Shown here: in pieces, positions 21,681 to 34,433 of the stretch
How positions within the stretch are numbered: position 1 is the stretch's first letter
Layout of the letters: each line of letters opens with the position of its first letter
Source: Monarcha castaneiventris obscurior
Taxonomy: Eukaryota > Chordata > Aves > Passeriformes > Monarchidae
Length of the DNA stretch: 64,000 bases
Assembly: GCA_026261815.1 (NCBI GenBank)
Contig: JAMPIT010000174.1
Location: 7,192,001 to 7,256,000 of the forward strand
Direction of reading: 5' to 3'
Made by a program: the position numbers and the translations under genes
Notes under the pieces: generated by a model
What the model was told of the DNA's origin: nothing
Databases searched by the model: none
Seen by the model: only the letters and a program-made list of their open reading frames with translations

Positions 21681-24600
21681 TACTTTATTACATTTTCTAT
21701 AGTGCTTATAGAAGTACAAAATGGCATTTTTAGTCCCAAAAGGAGACTGTTTATCTATTTTTATTTCCCTTTGGGCTAGAAGAGGAGAGTGAAAGAAAAT
21801 ATGAACTTGCTTTCTCCAGGAAAACAAACTGACCTTTGTGTGTTATAAAAGCCTTTATACAATAATTTGGGCAAAGGGAACTGGAATTTCTTCTGCCAAT
21901 TATATTTTTCCTTTAAAAATGCCAGTTTGCAAAAACCAGAACAGTTTGCAGAAAGGCTTGGTTTAAGTGAATCAGCCCATTTAAGTGAATCTACTTAGAA
22001 AATTTTTGAACTGCAGAAATATTGAATTTGTCAGCATAACTCTTCAAATATGAAGTTAATCTACAGTTGGAATTAAAAAAATAGAATCACTATTTTAAAA
22101 GTAGAAAAAATAAATACCATTTAAATAAAAATGAAATATTTTTGCATTATTTAAACCCAAAATGTTTAAACTGGTCTAATCCAAAACTCATTATGATCAT
22201 CAGTACACAATAGCTTTGAAATTTGGCTTTCTGGGGAGTGGAAAGTTCACTCCCCCTGGGTAAAGGTGCTGTGGAAAGCTTCAGGCAAGTGGAGACCAAG
22301 CTGTGTGTTGGGGTTTGTGCCTGTGCTCTAAAGAAAACTGGGGAACCTCAGGCAGTGGCATCACAGCCCCCTTTGTTAGGTTTCTGTTCAGCTTTCAGTA
22401 CAGCACATGTCCAAAGCCATAGGTGAAGCATTTCTGACTCTCTCCCTCATCACCAAAGGCAGTTCAGAACATCTACTGAAAAGAAGAAAAAACATTAAGC
22501 TAAAGGCACACATTGGTATAGCCAACCAACACTAATACTAATTAATCTTAAAAGGCTTATTACTACTTTGGTGCTTTTTAAAAAAAAAAAAAGCATTCTG
22601 GGCTGGAACTACTGTGGGGCATGTTTAGAGCAAGATAAAGGTCTAAGAAATACACATATTATTGTCCAGGCTACATACTGGGAATAGCTGGTGGGCGTGG
22701 AAAACCAAAGGAAATAATTAAAAGTGGGAGTGTGAACTGGTTTTTTCCATTTTGGGGTTTTTGGGGGATTATTTTTGACCCTGCTTCTGCACTAGAGAAA
22801 GCACAAAAAACCAACTACATTCATTCTAATTTTGGAATGAAGTGGGGGTTTTAAGTTCAAAATAAAAATGGAATAATTTATCCTGCAATAATACTCTCCA
22901 GAGCCTGCACTGGCAAGGTGCTACTGCACTTCCTGTCTGAGTGAAATGATGCTGCTCCTGGCCTTCAGCCCCCTGACACACCAGTCACCAAACTCTGGTT
23001 CATTACAGATACTTTTTATTGTGCCTTAGGGCCCAAAAGGCAGCAACAATACTTAATTTTGCACAGCATGTTTCTTAATCCACTGGGGTTTAACCAAGCA
23101 GGTTGTGTGCAGCTGGGCGTTCCCATTCAAATTCCAAAGTGCCAAATCCATGTGCTGGTTTGTGGTTGTTACAGAAGACATCAAGTGGCCTGCCTTTCCT
23201 CCTCTTTTTTTTCGATGGTGCACCCTGCTGTAAGTTATCTTGAGAGCCACTGCTGTTGAGTTTTATCTTCTCAGGGCTGAAACAACATTTTATTACCAGG
23301 CAGTGTAAAATCAGTGAATCTGCCCTTGCTCAGGTCCTCAGCTGGACCAAGAGATGCATTATTTGAAACATGGTAAGACAAAACCATTCCTTCTCTGGGC
23401 TGATCATCCCCAAACTGCTCTTCCCAGCAGCTTGGCATGAGGCTCCTCCATCTGGAATTAATGTCTGCTCTTCAAAAAAATCACCCATTGCTTATTTTTT
23501 TTCCTCCTTACTGCTTAGCCTAATGTTTTCCTGAATAGTCAGGAATAAAGTGACATTGGGAGTTTTTGAAGTTCACAGAGCTATGCAAGATTAACAACAG
23601 TCAAGAAACAAAAGCATTAAGACTAAACATTTCTAATAAATGTAACTGAGAGAGAAAAGTCTGAAGGCATTTCTATATTTGAAGGTCATTCAAGGGTTAT
23701 AAAATATTCACCGCCATAAAAATATAAATGCCTGGAGCTTTTGGAGTAAATCCAATACAAGCTCAAAGATCATCAGCCAGGGATGTCTTTAATAAATATT
23801 TAATTAATCAATCATTGGCTCATGCAATTTCTGGTTCCCTTCTAGTAGACATTTTAACTGTTAATTAGTTCATTTGTGCACTGGGCTCAGACCTCAGCCC
23901 AGTGCCCTCCTCCTATTCCTGACCATCTTTCTGAACTCCTCTTTTGTTAGATGGAACTGGTTTCTTTTGAGAACCATTTTTATTTTAACTATTTATTTAG
24001 TATATTTATTTTGACAACCAAACTAGTATAAAAAAATGCTGGTTTTAATCCAGCCCCAGGGTAGCAGCTTTGGGCTGAGCTGCTTTAGATTTGAGACACA
24101 AAAAACCAGTACTGGGCTTGCTGAGGGTGCTCAACTGCAGCCCAGTGGCATGATGTGTCACACCTAGCTTTGCCTCTTGACCATAATGCTGCTTGCTTTT
24201 TTTGGCATTTCCTCTCAACAGGCCTGCATCTGTACTCTTGTACAGGGAAATGATCTGCAACTTCATTCATCTGTAACTGCAACCATAAAATAGATTAGGT
24301 AGAAACCCACATAGGAACACTGTAATGAGGATCTAGAACTGCATCTTGCCAGAAGAGAGAGTTGACATCTCCTGAAGTGAAAGACTGCATTTGTCCTCCT
24401 CAAAGGACAACAAAATATGAGGATGTCCCCACCACTGTGGACAGGCAGACACATATATCCATCCTGCACGTCTTCAAAGCTGCAAAGCCTTCATGTTCAG
24501 CCTGGGTTTGCTCTCAGGCTGGTGCTTCTTCATAGAGGCTGGGATCTGCTGGAGTAATCTCATGGACGTGAGAGCACATTTATGTGTTTTGACACAGGGG

Positions 24601-27175
24601 TGACAACAGACTGCCTTCATGGCTGGGTTCAGTAGTGTGTTGGAGCAAGGTTGCTGGTCAAACTTGGCACTATGTGATGGGATTGTGAGCTTTGGGAGAA
24701 GTCAGTATCAATCAATCTCAGTATTTTCAGCACCAGCCCCAGTTACATGAAGAGCCATCTCATTCTGTGAGCACTTTCCCCACATCCCATTATGGTCCAA
24801 GCAAGTTTCTTAGCTGCCTCCTCACTCCTGTGCTGGGGCCCTTCTTGGTGGGAGAATAGGGGGGTGTCTCCCTCCCTCTGTGTTCCCAGGCTAAGTGGCT
24901 GCTCCCCAGCTGGCAGGGACACTGCCACCCCCATCCTGACCACGGGGTTCCCTGCAGAGCCTGTGGCAGCACAAATGACTGCACAGCAAGTGCTCAGGAC
25001 AGCCCTTGCGTCACACACATCACCATGTCATTTGTCACCACTGCTGCAATGTGACTGCTGATCTCTCGCAGTGACTGTAATTCTTTTTAATGAGAGTAGA
25101 TGGACTTTAAAGCCCCAGAGGAGTGATTTCAGGCAGGGCAAGGTCGATGGCACAGCTCAGGCTTGCTGAGCAGCTTCATATGCTAAAGCTAAGCTGAATT
25201 TGCTGGTGGTTAGTGAGAAATGTGTGGATGTGCCTCTGCTCCAGGAGACACATGTCCCCCAACCCAGGTAGCCCCTGGCTGCTGTGACCTACCCTGGCTC
25301 TGTGGGGGTACAAACAAATTTTCCATTACTTGCCTGAGTGGCAGGATGCACGTTTGTGGTGGACACAGCCACAGGGAGGGATTTCATGAGGCTCCCAATG
25401 CTGGCAGGGACCTACCAGGAAAAGTACTACTAGAAAACAAGCCAGCACAGCTTGGCCACAGGCCATCAATCTGGTGAGGCCACTGTGGCACGTATGGGCT
25501 TAATGTGTGAGGGCAGGTATGGCTGGGAGCAGTTCAAGAAAAGGAGAAGGAGGTATCCTGTAGACAAGAAGGCACAAATACGATGTTTTTTCAAGGAAAA
25601 AACTACATTTTAAATAAAAATAAGAAACCCTGGAGGAGCTGGGGTGCTGCTGCTCCCTCATCCTTTCCTTCTGTGAATGAGGCAGGGACCTGCACAGCAA
25701 CTGCCAAACAAACCCATGGAGTGTGAGTCCGAGGCACGTGGCAACTAGAGTTGGCACCGTCTCAGCCCCAAAGTTTGTTCTCCTGGGACTGAAAACCCTT
25801 GGGGTGGCTGTTCCTGACTCTGGTCTCATATAAATCACTATGAATCAGACACAGATCAGACACAGAGTCACATTGGTGCCATCTGTACCTCTTTGCTCAG
25901 TCTCTCATATGCAATTTCACAAGGATTCCTTAACTATTTGGTGCAAGTCTCCTTTTCCATGCACTTTAAAGGAAGTGAATTAACCTGAGCCTGTTAATGT
26001 GTAAACCAAGTTGAAATATTTGTGGGTAAAACATAGAGCTCAGGCTGGCAATGACAACTGGAAATGTTGCTAGAGCAAAATGTAGCATCTGGAAACAGAA
26101 CAGCTGGGTATGCACACCAGGCTGAGCTGGTTTGATGGGAAGCATTGATTTTCCCCTACAGTCAATTGCTGCCACACAACTTCTCAAATACTCCCTGCTC
26201 CCACTTTGTTGCAAAGCTAAAAGCCACCTTCAGTGCTGGGGGAAGGATAGATGAAACAATAGCTCTTTTTGTCTTTTCTGTTCTTGGCAACACAGCAAGA
26301 GCAAATTGTGAGGGGAAAAAGAAGAAACAAACAAATACATATCTGCCAAGACGAGGTTTGTCCTTTTTGCCAGTGGGCTGAGCAGAACTCATAGTATCTT
26401 CTTCAGAGGAATCATGACTGCAGTGAAAATTGCAGTTGGTGTCAGGAAATTCAATGTTTTCCCGCATGAAATGACCAGAGGAGATTTTTTTGGTCACTGA
26501 AAACTATTAGCCTCTTCCCCAAAGGCAACATAGGAGTTAAAAGTGCACGTAGATTCCCTCAAGTGACAGGTCTAAATAAATCCCAATAGAAATGGAAGTA
26601 CCTCAAGTGCAATTGGAAAATCCTTCATTGTTTCTTACTGGGTACAAACAAACAGAATTAAATCTCTATTTCTTCCCTACTCAGGGCTGTGCATCTTGAA
26701 GATAAAGGAAGACAAATGTACAAACATCCACCTCTGGCAGCTTGTGTGGTTGATACTCTGTGCACAGGGGCTGTAGAAAACCAACTTCCAGAGTGAGGCA
26801 ACGACTCATCTGTACTGAAATCAGGCCGTATTTTTTGTTTCAGCTAGGGAAGATCCAACATCAACATTGCAGTCACAGCAGCTGCACAGGGAAAAAAGTG
26901 ATTTACTGTCTGAGTGTGTTCCATCACTCAGCATTTTATTTTTGTGCAAAACCAAACGCAGGCACGTCACCCCACCCTGTGCTTCCCAAACCCGTGCCAC
27001 TGGAAAGGCACTGGGAAAACATCACAGGGGCAAAGCCTGCCACAAAATGCCCACTCAGTACTTGTGCCAAATGCCTTCTCCAGAACTATGCTGCCAAGAC
27101 AGAGTTTTTCAGACTTTCAGAGTAGCCAAAGACTATTCTTTCAGAATATATCACTTCCTCCCAGAGCTGTCAGCC
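21681..27175. other. Intergenic region, no gene seen
   Basis: About 5.5 kb of non-coding sequence. The longest open frames (around 26.8-27.3 kb) are low-quality, overlapping and lack any family resemblance. A short poly(A) run occurs near 22580. No RNA gene or promoter was identified. Confidence 0.6.
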
Positions 27176-27756
27176 TGGTCCTAGTTTTGGCTGGGATAAT
27201 TTTTTTTCTTAGTAGCTGGTACAGTGCTGTGTTTGGGATTTGGTATGAGAATGACACTGATAACACACGGATGTTGCAGTTGTTGCTCAGCAGTGCTGAC
27301 TCCTAAGTCAAGGACTTTTCAGTGTCTCATGCTGTGCCAGGGAGCAGGTGCACAAGAAACCAGGAGGGAGCATGGCCAGGACAGCTGACCTGAACTGGAA
27401 AAGGGATATTCCATAGCATAGAATGTCATGCCCAGTCTATAAACTGGGGCGACTTGGCCAGGAGGGGTCAGTCACTGTTCAGAGGCTGGCTGGACATCAG
27501 TCAGCGGGTGGTGAGAATTGTATTGAGCATCACATTGTTTTTTCCCTTGGATTTCATTCCTTTCTTTTCCATTAAATGTGGTGGTGCTAAAATTATTACT
27601 ATATTTCACTTTATTTCAGTTATTACACTGTACTTATCTTAACTCACAGGTTTTACCTTTTCAAGATTCTCTTCTTCATGTTAATGGAACCACAGAGTGG
27701 GAGGTGAGCAAGTGGCCATGTCGGGCTTAATTGCTGCCTGAAGTTAAACCATGACA
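27176..27756 (+). mobile_element. Solo LTR of an avian endogenous retrovirus
   Basis: The block starts with a TG-leading stretch into gttttggctgggataa and ends with gttaaaccatgaca, the two ends typical of an abundant bird ERV LTR type. Inside, in the right order for the plus orientation, are a TATAAA box at 27438-27443 and an ATTAAA poly(A) signal at 27571-27576, followed by a T-rich U5-like part. No gag, pol or env sequence adjoins it, so it is a solo LTR left by recombination. I could not find a clear target-site duplication; the left border may be a few bases off. Confidence 0.8.
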
Positions 27757-29500
27757 CCTTGGCACAACTTTCAGTCCTAACTTGCCCCAGAACTCAGGGG
27801 ATAATGAAACCTTCTGTCTGGCTGTGTGTAAATAATGGAGACAAAACCCCCTAGACATTGTCCGCTCTTATTTTTTTTTTTTTTCCTTTCTGTAGCAATA
27901 TTTCTTTAAATAAGCCGGAAGAGTTAATCAGCATCCTAAAATCATCCTGCCTGGGTGCAGTGCCTCTGATGTCCATGAGAGGGCTATGGGCAAGCGCATT
28001 TGGGAGTTTCACACTCATACAGAAATAGAGAAAACGCACTGCCGGCTGTTTGCAAAATCCGTGGGCACGCCCTGCTCCCCCACAAGCTTTTGCACAATCT
28101 CTGGCTCACACCGAAGTGCCCTTGCACTGCTGCAGGAGGCAGCAGCTGGGTGCAGTGTGACCTCTGCCCAAAGCAGCTCTCACAGTGACAAATTCATTTA
28201 ATGACTTCATGTGTCGAGGGGTTCTGCTCCCGCCCTGGCTCCCTACAGGCTTCTGGGCAATTTTTTGCATTGTCAGTGTGTTTGAAACAAGTTCCAAGGG
28301 CTAATTTTCTTAATCTGACAATCGAAATAAACCTCATTTTTATTACACACGTCTGAAAGACTTTTTCAGATCCAAAATTATATATTTTGTGTCTGGTCAG
28401 GTTTGAATTTATTCTAATTATTAAATAAGGCAAATTTCAGAATAAAACATGCTTCCACAGTGAAAAAATTAGAGCATTTGAATTGAAAACATGTAAAAGT
28501 GGAATCTTGTCTCTAAATAAAAATATTTCATATCTTTTTCTTCTCTGTATATACCATACCATTACCTTAATCCGAAAGATGCTTTCTAAATTAGATACAG
28601 TTTTCGGTCAACACCAGGGAGGTTTTGGGGGAGTAAGTGACCTATCAGAAGGAAAAAAAAAAAAAAAAAGGAAACCCAACCCCAAAACTCTTTTCTAGGT
28701 CTGAGATTTTTGTTTCCATTCACTTTTGCAGTCACCAAGAGAGCTCTTGGCTCTTCTGAGTGCACCTTGAGGGAAATTCAATCCAGTCCTAAGGTCAACA
28801 TGAATGTCAGCATTACCTAGATGGACAGGTCCTGCTTGGGAGATCTATGGACTTACTGGTTAATTGCAAAGGGCTGAATGTGCCCTTTAGATTGCTCCTC
28901 CAGCTCATCTGAGACTTAATACATTATCTTTGGGACATTAAGCATGGCAGGATGAGTTCTCCAGGGAAATTTTGCAGCGTTGCCAGCATTCTGATGGCTG
29001 GTCCCTTGGAACGCGATGTACTTCTATCTCCAGCTTCTGGAGTCATATGATTATGTGAGGATCTCAGCTTTCATGACAATGTAAAGTAGGTTTTTAGTCA
29101 TTGAGACTGTAGAGAAAAGCTAGCAAATGTGACCTCCAAAAGGTTATGGATCAAAAAAAACCCCAAAAAAACCAAAAAAACAAAAACCCACAAACTAAAA
29201 GGAATCTCAGCTACATCAAGAGCCTGAATTTTAACTGCATGGCTTAAATACAGCATCATTTTGAGGACCAACTGTTAAATTTTGAATACTTGGAATTTCC
29301 TTGAAGAGGGAAAAAATTGCTCCTTTCTTTTTTCTTCTTCTCTACTTGAGCTTCTTCCTTCCTCTCTAAGGCTCCAGCCTGTTGCTTACGCTCCTGGATT
29401 GTTCTCGGTCCGGAGCTGCCATTGGACACCAGTCAGGCAGAGTGTGAGTACTGGGAATTTTCCAGGTTTACAAAACGTTTTCCTCGCATCTGCCAAAGCC
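27757..29500. other. Intergenic region with A-rich tracts
   Basis: Mostly AT-rich non-coding DNA. It holds an A17 run at 28653-28669 and an A-rich tract with C interruptions at 29153-29193. No gene recognised. Confidence 0.6.
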
Positions 29501-29519
29501 GACGGCAGCCGACGCTGAA

Positions 29520-29790
29520 CACGTGCCGCTGGAAAATCACAAGCGGGCTGGCTGCCAGGGCTGCCGAGCTCTTTGGCCGAGGCGCTGTGAGCGAGAGGAG
29601 CCGGAGCCGCGTGTGAGCGGCCGGGCAGCGCTGCCGGAGAGCCCCGGGCCCGGAGCGTCCCCCGCTGCCCCCGCAGCCGCAGCGCTGGGCCGGGGCCCGG
29701 CCCGACCTGCAGTGGGGCAGCTCAAGCGCAAGCGATCTGTTCCGCACGGAATCAACAGTCCCGGCCAACGGCTTGCTGACATTCAATCGC
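29520..29790 (+). promoter_or_regulatory. CpG island, candidate SYPL1 promoter / 5' exon
   Basis: A sharp rise in G+C and dense CpG, peaking at 29590-29710, against AT-rich flanks. Most housekeeping-type genes in birds start at such islands, and this is the only one between NAMPT and the SYPL1 coding exons, 8.5 kb upstream on the same strand. A donor-like gtgagc at 29613 could end a non-coding or short coding first exon. The assignment to SYPL1 is inference; a non-coding RNA promoter is the alternative. The overlapping ORFs on both strands are composition artefacts. Confidence 0.55.
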
Positions 29791-32700
29791 AGTTCAGCAG
29801 GGACATCTCCAGCACCCTTTGAATCTCGTGCCGAGCCGTGAAACCCTCTCACGTGGCAATGGGCATCTGCGAAAAGAAGCAAAAAAGGAAGCTACTGAGT
29901 AATTATGTACTGTGAGTGCCACCAGTGTGGTGTGGGGAACTTTAAATTTATATTTTCTGTGTATGTCCATACCTTCCGGCAGTGCTCAAAACCGTGAGAA
30001 AGATATCTAAAAGTATGGAAGCTTTTGTCCCAGCCTTAAATGAGATGTGACACACAGGATTTGGTGAGGGAGTCCATTTGCTATTCCATTTGTTATTTTT
30101 AATTTATAACAACTTAATGAAAAAATAAAATTAATCTTACAGGTTTTGTCAAAACTTTTAGGGCCTAAATTCTGCCTTCCATCAACAATATGCATTTTAA
30201 TCAAGTGATTGAGATTCATATCTTAATGTAGATTATGTGCGCATACGTTATGTGCCAAGCCTATATATACCTGTTTGAGAGAGCTCCTAAAAAACCCAAA
30301 CCGTCTGTTTTAGATGTTAACAGGAAAGCATGGAGAACGTAGAAATTTTAGGCACTATGTATAGCCAAGAATTTGGCGCATGCTCGGTGCAGAACGGATG
30401 AAGGCAGGAAATACAAGTGGATTTATGGCTTTGCAGTACCAGCCAAGCTGGGACAGCCTCACAGTTTGCTGCCTGTGCCCCTCAGAGGTTGTTGCAGCTT
30501 TGTGCACTGAAATGCTGCCTGGGGCTGACAGGCTACCAGCAGGACTGATTAAACCAACTACTGGAAAAATCCCCAGGAAGCTCGTCAAAACACAGCATTT
30601 CCAGCCCTGAAACACGAGCTGTGTTAGTGCCTAGAACCGACTCTTGGGCTCGGTGGTTTTGAGCTCCCCGTTCACACACAGAGCAGCCCGTGACAGTGAG
30701 GGGCAGCCCCGGGTGCCTCCCGCAGCGCCGGGCAGAGGTGAGACACGGCCCAGGGCTGGGCACTACTGACAGGCACTGCAACAGCACCCGTGTGTACAAA
30801 TGACCTCAGAGCCACCACGTAATTAAGCAACATAGATCTTCTTACTACGCTTTCTGTTCTTCAAAATTTTCTCAGAGTAAAGGGTTCATTTGCGAGTATG
30901 ATGAATCACTCATGAAATGGCTTGTACAGCAGGATGCTTGCAATAAAATGGATTTGGAGCATAAAAGGCAGCATTATTGTTATTTCCCTGCCTGGCTGGC
31001 TTCTTGCCAGCCTCCTGCTGCCTTCTATCTCCCATCACAGGGGGCTGGAAAAATTCCCCCAGGATTGATTAACATGAGAGAGACCTGTGAAAAATGGAGG
31101 CGGCATGAAGGAGGGAGGTGATGGCTGAAGGGAGAAACCAGGCTTGCAGCACTGACACAAGCAGCTGAGCGCCTGGAGAGGTGGGAGAGCAATGAGAGTC
31201 TCTGCAAGAGGGAATGAGAAGGAAATCCCAGGCAACCTCTCTCTCTATGGGTGTTTCAGCCCTCTCACAAAAATGCTGTTTCTATACGAGAAACATTCAA
31301 GAGAGGCAAGGGGAGCCACCTGCCCTCGAGGGCTGTCAGTCAGCAAACTGGTGAGGCACTCCAGGGCAGGAACTGGACACCTGGACATGCTCCCAAATAA
31401 TCCCCGGGCACATTTCAGGAGTGACAGTGGTCCAGAGATGGTTGTGACCAGATCACAGAGCCACCATGGTTTGGAAGCTGAGGCTTTATAAGCAGGAAGT
31501 CAGACAACACCACGTCAGCACACACTGCAGCTGAAACATCCTAGGAAATGAAGGTTTTCTGCTGCATTTTATTATATATTTTACACTGCATTCATGTGTA
31601 AAATGCATAATGTGTCCACACGCCACATTAATAAAGTCTAGAAATTTAAGAAAACTTTTAAAAATTAAATTCATAAAAGCCTTAAAGCAACTCTTATACA
31701 TGATTTCCAAAAATATTTCTGTGAGAGCCAGCTTTTTACAGCCCAAGTACTTGAAAATCTGGACTTGTCAGGTCACATATAGGAGATCTTTTTCTTCTGC
31801 TTTCCTTTTGATACTGCTTTCCTAGGATAATTTACCAACATTGTAATATCTTCTCTCTCGAATGCTATCCTCCTTTGCTCAATTTTCCTGCCAGAAGTTG
31901 TGCTCCTGTTGAAGCCTGCAGTGTGACAGGCAGGTACCAGTAGGGGCCCAATTTATACCCTGACTTGAAGGAGCAAGAAAAGGCCAGGATCACTGTGTGC
32001 CTTCTTGATTTTTTTTCTGCTAAATGTCAAGTGCTGAGGCAGTCTTGAGGAAAGATGTTAAACATGCAGCTACCAAATTACAGTGCCGAGATTACCGTTT
32101 GCTTTTTCTACATGAAGATGAACTGGGCCAAAGTTTTGGTTTGCACCAAAAGAGAGCTCACCCTTACATTTGAAAGACTATGAACTTTTGGACTGATGAT
32201 TTATGAACTGAGTAGCATTTGCATTTAATGACATTAAGAAAGGCTTTTTCATTTATATGGGCTGCTTGAGACTTGTTTAGGTCGTGTTTCATTTTCTAGA
32301 GAACTTAGTCCAGTCAGATAATAACTGAATTAATGTTTTAATTTTCTAATGTCCTCTGTTTCAGTCTTCACTTTACTTCTCATAGCTGTTTGCATTTTAT
32401 TTAACTTGTATGTATTTTTACAATTTATGATCTAAAATATATTATCTACCCAGCGCATTTCATTGCTTTCAATTTCTTAACAGACTCTGTAACAATATCC
32501 ATTGTGTCTCATTTGGCAGACAAATATTACCTGTTTGACCATCTGTATTCATGCAGTTATTCCACCCAAGTCTACAGACTTCCTTTCTCACCATTTAGAA
32601 TGAGAAATAGTTGTACTGTTGAATAGATTAATTTTTATTTTGTGGCCTGATGTCCATGACCCGGATTTGAGTTATAAACCTGTCATTTGCCAGGGTTCAT

Positions 32701-34413
32701 TATCCACTGATTGCATAAGCTATTGTTACCAGAATAAATTTAGAATTCATCTGAAAATCACAATTTATCATTTGACCAGCTCTACAAATAAGGTCAGCCA
32801 ACATCTCCTGTCCCTAAGTTCAATAAGTTTGCTGCCAGACTATTTTCTGAGTTTTAGCTACCTTAATTTGTGTTATAATCAGAAATATGTCATTTCAGAC
32901 TCAAATTACAACACTAACTCAAGTGTGTTGGCAAGTCTTTTTAACTCACATATTCTAAATATGTGCATAGACGATAAAGTAGCAAGATCTGAAATAATTA
33001 CTATTAATATCCTTCCGTTGTTTTCTCCAAAAACAGCACTTTAGACTTAGATATTGTTTTCAAAATGATTAAGCTGACTCCTAAAATGTTTTTCCTAAAA
33101 TGTTTTTGTTTTTTCAAGTCCAATAATGCTTCACGACTATTTCCATCTGGTAGTAATAGCCCTGTTTATTCTGGAACATCTTGGTTTATATTATGCCTCT
33201 GTGTAACAAAATCTATTGAAATCATGCAAAACACCAATCTCTCTGCCAAAGCCAATAAAATTACTACTTGTTGAAGAAAACAGTAAACAACAGAACTTCA
33301 TAATGATGCCATTAGCACATCCTTTGTCAACAGTTGGGAAATCTGGAACCTTCAAGAAAAATAAAGAAGGAAAAAAAAAGTAACTCATTCAGTCTAGTTG
33401 TATAATTAATTATACATAAACTTCTAATGAGATTTGGTTAAAAATGCAAACAATTTTATAGCAGCATTTGCTGCACAGCAGCATAGCAGCAGTAGTTCAG
33501 CAAATAGAGTGGATGCTGTGTTTTATCCATCCATCAAATAAATGGGCACATTTTAAAGCTTCTTTAATGCTGAGAGTCAGTGTGCTACAGCAGGCCCTGA
33601 GCTGATCTTGAGCCCAGTTCAGGAGTCCAATTTGCTGCATTTGGGAACTCCAAAGGCATTTTGTCCTGCCCTGTGTTTTCTGCTGGGAGCAGAATTGTAT
33701 TCTTTGTGTTCAAATGCTCCTGGGATGTTCCCTGAAAACGCCTCCTGCTTTGTGCCAGAACAAGCTCTTTTTGTATCCATTTGGTACAAAAAACTCCTCT
33801 TTTTGGGTTTATTTTTTGTCCCGATCAGGTTACATGTGTGACAGCATAACCTTCTGCAGAAAAGAGTGCAGCCATGGCTGAATCATATTTATTTGTCAGT
33901 GCCAACAAAGCAACACATAAACACCAGAAAACCCAGGGGTAGGCTGAAGCATGAAGGACAAGTATTGCTTAAAGTGGCATGATATGTTCAAAACTGAATT
34001 TACTAGATTAGTTCTCAGAGATTACTGTCAAGAAATGAAGAGAAGGAAAAGGGAAGGGCTTTTCTGATGTCTAGATTCATCAAAAAGAAAACTCATAATA
34101 GCACTAGAGTTGTGCTTTGCTGTAAGGTACAGATCATGTGCAGCACTAAACACAGTAAGGCCAGTGTCTGTTCAGAGATGCTACCCAAGATCCACACCGA
34201 ACCTAAGTGGTCTGGCTGCAGCAGAGAATATTTTCTACTCCCTTTCCACCGTGTGGGGCTCAGCATCCCTGGCATTCTTAATGGCTTCCCTTCATCCAGA
34301 AAATTCTGTTTGGTTTCAGAGATGTCAAACATAAATTAGTAATCATTTATTAAATTAACAAAGACCTCCTTATCCTGAAAATAGGCAATTTCCACCGTGT
34401 GCATTGTCCCAAC
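29791..34413. other. Intergenic or SYPL1 5' intron, no coding signal
   Basis: AT-rich sequence without recognisable exons. A 141-codon open frame at 32619-33044 is AT-driven and shows no domain. If the CpG island at 29.6 kb is the SYPL1 promoter, this stretch is part of the first intron. Confidence 0.5.
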
Positions 34414-34433
34414 GTGCCACTAGATGGTAGAAC
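34414..34433 (+). promoter_or_regulatory. CTCF-like motif (plus orientation)
   Basis: The core CCACTAGATGG (34417-34427, within GTGCCACTAGATGGTAG) fits the CCASYAGRKGG part of the vertebrate CTCF consensus; the next consensus C is T here. Located between the CpG island and SYPL1 coding exons. Binding is not shown by sequence alone. Confidence 0.5.

Noticed and set aside
28790..28840. CTCF-like word acctagatggac (and a similar one near 63585)
   Set aside because: The leading CCA part of the core is missing, so the match is too weak to list.
29433..29882. 149-codon minus and 99-codon plus frames in the CpG island
   Set aside because: CpG islands commonly give open frames rich in Ala, Arg, Gly and Pro; no conserved motif and both strands open at once.
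32619..33044. 141-codon plus-strand open frame
   Set aside because: Ser/Leu/Ile/Asn/Tyr-rich as expected from AT-rich DNA; no family resemblance.
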